A stretch of 64,000 nucleotides of DNA from Paraspadella gotoi (Eukaryota; Chaetognatha): the NCBI GenBank assembly GCA_051294375.1, contig CM119269.1, forward strand, positions 12,990,790-13,054,789, given 5' to 3'. The position numbers and the translations under genes are program-made. Of this stretch, positions 1 through 11,600 are shown piece by piece. Under the pieces are notes generated by a model that made no database searches, was not told where the DNA came from, and saw only the letters and a list, made by a program, of their open reading frames with translations. The first letter of the stretch is position 1, and every line of letters starts with the position of its first letter.

Positions 1-86
1 AGTTATCTCAGAAAAGTGCAGAGTTCAAGAAGTACAAGGTTCTCTCCCTTTACCTACATTAGCCTCTACTTTTCACCCAATTGCAG

Positions 87-3000
87 ATCTGGGGTACGCG
101 ATAGCGATCCCAGGATGCAGGCGCTAAGAAAGTCATTGGCGGAGACGGAAGGAGGTAAGGTCAGCGCCGCCGATCAGGCCGCGCGGGACGACGTCGCGAG
201 ACAGATGGAGGAACTGAGAAAGTAAGTATCGCTTAGAGAGATTGATAATGATCGCTTCGTCTCAACCGCTCATTGGTTGGTTTCTTTAAACCAATCAGAA
301 TGGGCGTCCGCGATAGCGATCCACGAATGCAGCAATTGCTGAAAGAGGACGAGCGATTGGCTGATAAGATGTTGGAAGAAGCGAAAAAAGTAAGTCGTTT
401 TTGACGTTGAATAATGAATATCTCTTTTTTCAACTTGAAATCGGTACAGTTTCCAGTTTTTTAAGTGATTGTGTTAAACGAATTAAAACTAGTTTGAGCA
501 AACAATGCCGGATCTGCCCACGATCATTAGCGTGCAGCTGATCACACAAGGTCTTAATAATTTATTAATTAATATATTAAATAATTAATTAATAAATTAA
601 ATAATTAATTAATTAATATTAATTTTTTTATTCTCGTTCAAATCTTTTTTCCACTTTGCCTCGACCACAAAACAACAATATCGATTACAAAATTATAAAT
701 TATAAAAATAATAAATTAATTAATTACAAAATAATTAATTAATGACTAATTTATTAATAATCTACGGACGGACGGACAACATTTTATTTTGCATAATTTA
801 TCATAATTCGATATTCTAAGATGATGTAAGTAACTTACCAACAAGATTTGGCGGTGGGACCGACGGACCGAAAAGGTGGATTATAGACCGGAATCTGCTG
901 TAAGCAGATCCGGCTAAATTATACCTGAGATTCTAACACGCATATCGCTCTTCCATGCCTCTAAAGCAATAAATCTTACGTGAAGGTAAAATCGTGATAA
1001 GTTGAAAATACCATATTCATAAGTCTAGAAAGATTACATACAGAAATTCTAAAAGTCAATTATGAACAACATACGCATCAGGTGAAACATTTAATGTTGT
1101 AAAAAAAAATTAATTTTGTTTTAATTTTCGCATAGCCTATATTTATATATAGTACTATCCTTATAAAATCGAAAAATTTCAAAATGGGTTTCTTAATTTT
1201 TGATTGCAGATGTGAATTCCTCGTCAAAGTTGATTTAGAAGAAAATATAAATCATTTTAAAAATTCTTTCACTTAAAGTGAGTTAAAAATTTAAAAAAAC
1301 TATTATTTTAATATATAAAAAATTAATTTCAGCTTTAAAAATAGCTTTTTCTAATTTTTGACCCACTTAATGAAGAATTTTTCAAAAAGAGTATATGTCT
1401 TTTTATCAAACTTTTTTATGACAAATCCAAATCTGCCTAAAAAATTTAGAAAAAACTGTTTTGAAATTTTAACATTTATGGTTTAGTACTATGTATTAAA
1501 ATATGGCTCTACTGCGCATACAAATTGTTAAAATTTATTATAAATTTTTTTTAGCATAAAATGTTCTATACAGTATAGGTGTTCGTCCTCACTTTTGAAT
1601 TTTAATTTAAAGTTAATAACTTTAGGAATTTTACTACGCCGTTAATATTCCATGATATGAATTAAATTAAGTAGTAAAACTCATGATAAGATCATCAAAA
1701 TTTTATATTCTGCTTTTTAGGCCTTAGTATTCTCCGAACCTTGATCAGTCATGTTCATGTCATTTGTCATCTTCAGACGGGACTCCGCGACGAAGATTCA
1801 AGCAATGAAAGATCTTCGAGTCGCCGTCGGGGAGAAAGCACGAACGTCAGGCCAAGCTTGACAAGGAGTTGGAATGAGAGAGAGATAGAGAGAGACAGAG
1901 AGAGAGAGGAGAGAGAGAGAGACAAGAGAAGAAGAGAGAGGAGAAGAGGAGTAGAGAAGAGAGAGGAGAGAGGGTCATGAGGAAAGGGATGAGAGATAGA
2001 GGGAGAGAGATGAAGCTGTAGGAGACGGTAGTATAGAGAGAGAGAGAAACCATGATGACAAAATGGATCAAATTAGCCTTTCTGTCTTTTTCTTTCTTCT
2101 CTTTATTTCTCTCCTCTCTTTTTTTTTCTCGCCACCAGGAGGCGCGCGCCCGCGGGGACGAGGCGGCCGTCAAGCGTCTCCTCGAGGAGAGCGGCCGCGG
2201 CGATGAGGCGATGACGCGACGAACCTCCGACATCAAACGCAGCGTCGCCGGCGCAGCAGACACGGCAGCGCTGGTTACCAAAACCTCGGCGCAGCTGGAA
2301 AAGGAATTGAAGTACGATGAAGCCATTGATTTAATTTTTAAATCATTTATTTTATTTGTTTATTTATTTATTAATTTATTTATATTTCGAATGCGACACC
2401 TTTTCTGGCGTTTAAGCTTACCACTTCCCTCTTTCAACTTTCCGCTTCCTCGTATCTCGCTTCCCATTTTTCAATCCCCTCACTTCCCCCCTTACCCAAT
2501 CCCCCAAATCCGTTTCCTCTTCCCCCGAATCCCCTCACTTCCCCTAACCAATCCCCCAAATCCGTCCCCCTTCCCCCGAATCCCCTCACTTCTCCCCTTA
2601 CCCAATCCCCCAAATCCATCCCCCCTTCCCCCGAATCCCTTCACTTTCCCCTTTACCCAATCCCCCAAATCCGTCCCCCCTTCCCCTGAATCCCCTCACT
2701 TCCCCCCTTACCCAATTCCGCCCCCTTCCCCTGAATCCCCTCACTTCCCCCTTACCCAATCCCCAAAATCGTCCCCCTTCCCCAAATCCCCTCACTTCTC
2801 CCCTACCGAATCCCCCAAATCCATCCCCCCTCCCCCAATCCCCTCACTTCCCCCCTTACCCAATTCCCCAAATCCGTCCCCCCTTCCCTCGAATCCCCTC
2901 ACTTCCCCCCTTACCCAATGCCCAAATCCATCCCCCTTCTCCCGAATCCCCACTTCCCCCCTTACCCAATTCCCCAAATCCGTCCCCCCGAATCCCCTCA

Positions 3001-3647
3001 CTTCCCCTAACCCAATCCCCCAAATCCATCCCCCCTTCCCCCGAATCCCCTCACTTCCCCCCTTTACCCAATCCCTCAAATCCGTCTCCCGTTCCCCCGA
3101 ATCCCCTCAATTCCCCCTTACCCAATCCCCCCTTCCCGAACCCTCCTCACTTCCCCGCTTCCCTTCCAGAGACCTCGGTCTCTCCGACGCGGAGATTCAA
3201 CGTCGTCTCGAGGAGAATCGAGAAAGAAGATCACAAGCGGAGGCGGACATGAGGGCGGCGAAGAAGGCGGGATCGATTCAGGTCCAACGTTTTACTCTAA
3301 TCTTTAACAACGACTGATTGTAATGAAATTATAATTTCACTAAACCGTTTCTTTAATCTCAAACACAACGAAACGAAAGAAAAATGAACAATGTCTACTA
3401 TTAACCTCTATATTTCCAGCCAGAACCCCAGAGTGTGTCAAAATATTTTGAAAATATATTAGCTCAAGATGAGTGTAAATTGAGATATTAAAACTAGATT
3501 ATGAACGAAAATCCTAGAAAGTGCGAATAAAAAAAATGACTGACCGACCATGGTTTGTTCAGATGGAAGACGCGTTGGCCAAGGGCGCGGCGGCGGGGAT
3601 GGACGACTCGAAGGCAGCGGCGGAGGTCTCCAAGGATTTGGCCAGGT

Positions 3648-3724
<77 letters not shown>

Positions 3725-4368
3725 GTGACACGTAAAGAAGCGAACTATATTTTTCCTACTCAGATTTTGAAAAAGTACGGAGACGTCTCCAAGGATCAGA
3801 TCGAGTTGATTCAAACTCTCTACTTCTCTCGAACCAAAACCGTCAAGCATTTGTTGGACGATCTCAAGAAGAAGGGAAAGAGTTCTGACGAAATCCTCGG
3901 TAAATATGGAGAAGACGATTGCTGAAGATATTAGAACAAGATCGGTTCATCCAATGTGTTGCAGGGAAAGTGACTTTATTTCTCGTGACATGACATGACT
4001 ACAATAACTTTCTTAACCTGTGTGTATTTATGACACGCACTGCATTGGAATTTTGTCTTTTATTCTTTATAGTTTTAGAATTTCCTGAAGGCGGCGCGAG
4101 CAGTCCTTTAGATTTTTTTCATATGTGCATTTTTAACGTAATTGGGACAGACCGACAGACCGACCGAAAAGTGACTTATAGAGTTGCTCCGCGAATACTC
4201 GCGGCGCAACTAAGAAGAAATCATTCCACGCGGTCATTGAGAGAGTGAGAGAGAGTTTTCAACAAAAGACAGTTGAAGGTAACGTCAGGTGAAATTGAGT
4301 GAGAGAGAAAAAAGAAATGAAACATTCATAACAGGCTCGAGGTCTTCAGCCTTCTAACTCTCGGTTTG

Positions 4369-4427
<59 letters not shown>

Positions 4428-5612
4428 GCAGGCCCAGCCGAAGACGTTTATCAGGCTCAACAAGAGAGAGACACAAATCTCAAGATGGCCGTCCGAACCG
4501 TCAATCGTGGAGACGATCAGATCTTCGAGGTGGTCGACTCCTACAAGTCGGTTGGTTTGGAGGAAATCCGAGAGAGAGAGAGTAGAAGAGAGAGGAGAGA
4601 AGAGAGATATGAGAGAAGAGAGAGAGATAGAGAGAGAGAGAATGCCGACGTTAATCACGACCAAAAAAGGTTTGACGAATTCCGACGGAGAGCTGGCGAC
4701 GGCCGAGAGCGGCCAGCTGCCGACGGCAAAGAACAAGGGAGAGGAAAAGTTGAAGAATATCATGAAGAAGACGACGACGTCGGCGGCGACGAGCTATTGG
4801 AAGGGCGCCGACAAGGGCGGACTCAAGGACGAGAAGTATCTGGATAGAATCGTCGCGGATCTGCCCTACAAGGACGCCGAGGCGAAAAAGGGTGGGAAGA
4901 TTTGCTTTTTAAAACGCACGTAGAATCGATGGAATAGTGAAATTAAACTTAAAATTTTATTTAAATTTAAATTTAGACAATACAATTTTTGTTAAATTAA
5001 ATTAGGTTAAGTTTGATCAAATTTAAACAAGACGAAATGAGATGATTTTTGTTAAGTTAAATTAGGTTAAGTTTGATCAAATTTAAACAAGACTGAACGA
5101 GATGATTTTTGATAAATTAAATTAAGTTAAATAAAATTTACACCCAATGAAATAAGATGCTTTTTGTTTAATTAAATCAATGATTAATTTAATTTAAGTC
5201 TTAATGATATGATTTCTATTTTTTGCAGACGTGAAGGAGGCGACGAACATGGACAACATCACGTGTCTCTTCGAAGCGATCAAAGAATTCAGGAGTCGCG
5301 GTCTCGAGGTGACGATAAAATTGGTCGCCCGGTTCTTTTTCTTGTCACTTTACGTATAGAAATGAATGAAAGAAAACGAGACAGAACTCCGCGGTTGATT
5401 CTTCCTGAAATACTCCCAGACTGTTAGTTATAAATCTGTACATCTTAGTGAGTTATTAATGTTTAATAAAATTTAACTAAATTTATCAGGATAAATTTAG
5501 GTACGAAACGAACTTAATTATTGATGAATAATTGTTGATAATTGTTGATAATTATTGATGAATAACAAATATCTTGCTCTTCAAGGCAGTTTGTAGAACG
5601 TGTCCCAATTTT

Positions 5613-5693
<81 letters not shown>

Positions 5694-8600
5694 CTTCTCT
5701 TCTTCTCTCTCTCTTCCCCACAAGGACGAGAGCCTCATCCTCGACGCAGAGATGAAGCTCATCCTCCTCGTCGCCTACAAACATAAGAAGTTGCCCTACA
5801 ACAAGCGAGAGCTCGAGGGTCACTTCAGGCGCCTGCACAAGAACGCCCTCATCGGGTTCACGGCGCCCGGGGACGCCACCGCCGACGCCAAGTCCGCCCT
5901 CGAGAGCGCCAAAGCTGCCAAGGCGGCGGCGACGAAGGACATTCAGGCGAAGATCGGAAACGCGGCGTCGCTTTCAATGGACGACCTGGAAAAGGTTGAA
6001 AGGGGGCGTGGCGGATGATTAGTAGAGTTATCCGAATTTGTAAAGCTATTGCGTTTTAAAATTATTCGGAGAATTACACAATGTCGAAGAATAGTTAAAA
6101 TTATTTCGTTAATTATTTAACGAGGCAAACCTTACCGACCCTCTAACGGGTCGATTGGCGAAAAAGCAAATTAGCATTGTTTCATTTACATTAGTTTTCT
6201 TTTGGATTATGATAATTAAAATTGATAATTATAGAAGTTTAAAAATAACAATAAAAAGTAATGAAACTTAAATGCTTTGAGGATATTTTCGGCCGTGCGC
6301 TCGTTATCATTAACTCGTTTCCTCTTTTAACTAGTCGTGTTAATATATTTTATAATAATATGAGTAATCGTTATTCCATTTCACGCCTTTATTCATGGAA
6401 TCCTCCAGGTCATCGAATCGTTCCACATGGAAGGCCTCAGCGCCGGCTCTGACGGAGACCTCTACAAAGCAGAGAAGGAGCTCCTGCAAAAGACCATCAA
6501 AACAGATCCTAATAAACTGAGGAAGAACCTCAGACTCGTCTCCTTCAACGGACTCAAGGTGAGTCATTGCTCTTTTGTTGATCCCGGTTCCATTCGTTTG
6601 AATGGGTTCATCGCTGCGTAGATGGCGCTGCCAGAATTGGATCAGAGCTACCCGGAAATCAACGAGGAGATGAAGGAGAAGGAGAGGTTGAAGGCCGAAT
6701 GCATCAAGGAGCTTCAGCGGGGAATTAAAGAAAAAAACTTGGACGTCCTGCAGGTCACTGCTGCTGCGGCTCCTGCAGATATTTGTCACGGTCATGTAGA
6801 GTTTGCCGTGTCGATTGCAGTGCAATCATCATTTGAGCAAGAAACTCGGTCTCGAAGAGAGCACGGATCCAATCGGCAACGCCAATAAAATGATTTTCGA
6901 GCTGCTGAACGGAGACGCCAAGGGCAAAGGTAGATCGAGGAAAATTTATGTTGTTGTTGTTGTTGTTGTTGATTCAATCCGATCGTCACAATACTCTACT
7001 ATTCAAATACATTACAAATTTCTAAGGGGGCGGGGACATGGATTTGTCGCGTTTCAGCAAAATGAGCATCGGAAGTTTGGAGCAATTGTTGGAATCGTTT
7101 AAGAAAAATGGTTTGGGAGACGATCACCCCGCAGTGAAGGTTCGTCCATTTTCGATTGACTTTTGTTTTTGGAGAACTATTGTTTTGTTATTACTTGCGA
7201 CAGGCGGCGAGAAAAGCTTTGGAAGATCAACGTCGCGCCAAAGAAGAAGCGAAAAAGGAACTGGAAAGAGCTATTGCATCGGGGGTATGAAAGAAAGAAA
7301 GAAAGAAAGAAATAAAGAAATAAAGAAAAAGAAAGAAAAAGAGAAAGACAAATAAAGTAAAATATTAAAACAGAACTGAGCACAAAAAGAATGTTATCCC
7401 CCCAACGCTTGCAAGGATGTCGACGCAATCAAAAAAGCGATGGACAAGCTGAAGACGACGGGCGGCTTGGACGACAACGAGACCAACATGTTGCTCGACG
7501 GGATGAAGACGTTGGAGAAGAATGTCAAAGAGGAGAGCAAAAGATCTCTGAGCGAGGGCATCGACAAGGCTGGAGCATGTCAGTGCTTTCCCGTTAATGC
7601 ACTTAAGCCTTAATTTAATCGATCCCTTACTTTGAAAAAAATTGAATCGTTTCTCTTTTGTGTGTTTATGTTTTAACTTCGTTATTATCTCTCATTTTAT
7701 ATTTCATTCAAAAGAAAAAAACCAAAGTCAGGTGCTATGGTGGACTAAAATCCACCAACCGTTCATCAGCGGCCATTGGTGCCGGAGGCAAGTCGTTCGC
7801 CTCCCGCCCCGGGGGTCCGGGGTTCTAGCCCGGTGGTCGTCTGGCAGTTTGAGAGGGACGGGGCGCTTGACCCGCCTGTGGCATGGTGTTGCGGCCTGGT
7901 CCGAGGCTCGGGACTGCTTATATTGAACGGTTCTGTCACTATAACTGTGAGAGAGTCTTGATTGAAAGCTTGCAGGGACCTGCTATGACATTATCTTGTA
8001 AGAGTGATGGAGGCGTTAAACCACCAAAGCCTGTCCAAAGTCAGGGGCAAGATAGCTTATTTATTAAATGAATGGATAATTTTTATATTGGTTGTACCAA
8101 TTTCATAAAATTTCAGCTCCTTGTATTTTGATGCTAGTGCGGAGTACAATAAGTATTCCCCGATCTAATACTTAAGGAGTGGTCTTTTTATACAATTGAA
8201 ACATTCTTTGAAATATTTTCCACTTCATTGATAGGGAAGCCAGGTACTCTGGGAGTGAATAAACGAGACTGTGAGAGAGTCTTGATTGAAAGCTTGCAGG
8301 GACCTGCTATGACATTATCTTGTAAGAGTGATGGAGGCCTTAAACCACCAAAGCCTGTCCAAAGTCAGGGCAAGATAGCTTATTTATTAAATGAATGGAT
8401 AATTTTTATATTGGTTGTACCAATTTCATAAAATTCAGCTCCTTGTATTTTGATGCTAGTGCGGAGTACAATAAGTATTCCCGATCTAATACTTAAGGGA
8501 GTGGTCTTTTCATACAATTGAAACATTCTTTGAAATATTTTCCACTTCATTGATAGGGAAGCCAGGTACTCTGGGAGTGAATAAACGAGACTGTGAGAGA

Positions 8601-11600
8601 GTCTTGATTGAAGCTTGCAGGGACCTGCTATGACATTATCTTGTAAGAGTGATGGAGGCCTTAAACCACCAAAGCCTGTCCAAAGTCAGGGGCAAGATAG
8701 CTTATTTATTAAATGAATGGATAATTTTTATATTGGTTGTACCAATTTCATAAAATTCAGCTCCTTGTATTTTGATGCTAGTGCGAGTACAATAAGTATT
8801 CCCCGATCTAATACTTAAGGGAGTGGTCTTTTCATACAATTGAAACATTCTTTGAAATATTTTCCACTTCATTGATAGGGAAGCCAGGTACTCTGGGAGT
8901 GAATAAACGAGACTGTGAGAGAGTCTTGATTGAAAGCTTGCAGGGACCTGCTATGACATTATCTTGTAAGAGTGATGGAGGCCTTAAACCACCAAAGCCT
9001 GTCCAAAGTCAGGGGCAAGATAGCTTATTTATTAAATGAATGGATAATTTTTATATTGGTTGTACCAATTTCAATAATAATAATTACTGTCTCTTCATTG
9101 GTGAGCCCGACTTCCGAACACAACAGCAACAACAAAACTCTCAGGCGACATGCCTCAACCTGGCGATGCACTTTCCGCCCACAACACATCAGGCGACATG
9201 CCTCAACTTGGTGACGAACTTTCCACAACAACAACAATTCACTGAAGAGACGCAACAGACTTCTCCCTACGGAGGGGGGGATGTATGGTGGACTAAAATC
9301 CACAACCCGTCATCAGCGGCCATTGGTGCCGGAGGCAAGTCGTTCGCCTCCCGGCCCGGGGGTCCGGGGTTCTAACCCGGTGGTCGTCTGGCAGTTGAGA
9401 GGGACGGGGCGCTTGACCTGCCTGTGGCATGGTGTTGCGGCCTGGTCCGAGGCTCGGGACTGCTTATATTGAACGGTTCTGTCACTATAACATAATAATA
9501 ATTACTGTCTCTTCAGTGCCGTATTTTTTGCATAACAAAAGTGAATCATTAAATAAAATAATAATGATAATTTTATTTTTAGATGATGATGATGATGATC
9601 CAGAATTAAAAGCTGTTATGAAAAAACGTTTAATAACACTCACGTTAAAAAATATCGAGAAAATTTTTAAACAAAGAAACAAAATCCTGAAATATAATCA
9701 CTTATTGATGCCCCACTTTGATCTCCTTTACAGCCGCTGGCAAAAAAGCCGTGGATGACCTGGAGAAATTCGGGCTCGACAAAGACGGGGAGGTTTTGAA
9801 GAGCGGCGGAGAGGCGGTCAAGGGGCAGCAGTCGAAGGAAGACGCGGCGCGGAAGCGGCTGGAAGATGCGCTGAGGAAGGGAAACGACAGGGAGATACTA
9901 GAGGCTTTGAAGGTCCGACTTATGTATTCCCGTGTAAAGTGTAAAGTATTCGGTACACAAAAACTAAGTACGATCATATTTTATCGGTATTCACTTCCAG
10001 GCTGCACGAGGTGTGCTTCCCGACGATGATCCGCTCATGAAGAGGGCCGAGCAGCACCTCGTCCAGGCGGCTCTCAAGGATGACAAGCTCATGAACGACG
10101 TTAGTTCATATTATAATTATTAACAAGAAGTTTCTATTGGTACAACCAATAAAAATTATCCATTCATTTAATAAATAAGCTATCTTGCCCCTGACTTTGG
10201 ACAGGCTTTGTGGTTTAAGGCCTCCATCACTCTTACAAGATAATATGACATAGCAGGTCCCTGCAAGTTTCAATCAAGACTTTTTCACAGCTCGTTTATT
10301 CACCTCCAGAGTACCTGGCTTCCCTATCAATGAAGTGGAAAATATTTCAAAGAATTTCAATTGTATAAAGAACCACTAACCTAAAACTAACACCTAGACC
10401 ATTAACACCTAAAAAATATATTAATGTATTAAGTGAAAATTCTCTCTTTCCTCTCTCTCGTCTTCTCTACATCTCTCTCTTTCTCTTCTCTCTCTCTCTC
10501 TTCTTCATCTTCTCTCTCCTCAGCTGAAAAACGTGATCGGACGCCAAGCTATGGAGGAGGCTATCGCGGATATGGAAAAGTCGGGGGCGGACCCGGCAAC
10601 GATCGCAAAGGCCAAAGCCAATTTGGCCGATATGGAGTCACGTGACGCCAAGCTTAAGAAGGAATTGGAGGTGAAGCGTGCCGGTCGACTTCGACAGCGC
10701 CGTTGACCTTTTTTATTTAAAAATTGTAAATCTGAAACGGAATTGTGAGCAATTGAAACATTTTTTGTTTTTTTTTATCTTTTGTTTTTGACGACAGGCG
10801 GCGCTCGAGTCGGGCGACCCGAAGAGAATACAGGCGGCGCTGGAGAAAGCCAAGGCCGCGGGCCTGATGAACGACGATCCGGCCCTGATTCAGAAGGCGG
10901 AACACTTTCTTCTCAGGCGCGTTGAGTGAAACTTAGCCTTTACTTACCTTTAGTTTGGGTTCTAAATCCAAATACTAAATTAGGATGAGCTATGTATTAA
11001 TTTATTTACCTCCAAGTGCATCCGTAATCCGTATTACAGGGCGGACCCCAAGGCCGCTAAGGAGAATCTGAAGAAATCCTCCGTGGAGGCGGCGGAGGGA
11101 TACATGACAGGCAAACCTGGCGCGACGAAGGAAGTGGCCGCGCTCAAGGAGAGAGATGAAATGCTGAAGAAGAAGTTGGAACAGGCTTTGGCCTCGGGTG
11201 CGAAGCGCTGTGTTGGCACACATTTCTATGAATTATTTTCTATAATTTTACTCTTAATTTTAAAAATTTATATTGATATCAGGGAGAGAGTCGCTGATCC
11301 GTCAAGCCTTGCTCGAGTGTAAAGAGGCCGGACTCACGGACAAAGACTTGGGCGGACTCATGACAAAGGCTGAGAAGCAACTCGTGAAAGGTCCGCACAA
11401 CAAATCGGACAAGGTCATGGCCACCTTCGAACTTATGTCCGAAGACGCGCTGGCGAAAAAAATCCAAGAGTTGAAGGAATCGGGTAATTTTGGGTTTCTT
11501 GTCGTGACACGAACTTAATAGTTAATAAGACGCTTTTTGGTCTTACTATTCATAGATTTATTTTTTTTTTAAATAAATTTAAAAATAAAAAGGAATTCCG

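Noticed and set aside
1847-2326. 159-residue minus-strand frame
   Set aside because: Antisense of the (GA)n tract and of exon 2139-2311; composition is Ser/Leu low complexity.
2052-3317. 421-residue open frame rich in Pro, Ser and Phe
   Set aside because: It reads through the C-rich minisatellite and two true exons with the intron retained; every frame of the repeat is open because the unit lacks stops.
9545-9700. Possible exon DDDDDDPELKAVMKKRL after TTTTTAG
   Set aside because: The flanking exons 7416-7578 and 9734-9912 join in phase without it and the sequence is AT-rich like intron DNA.
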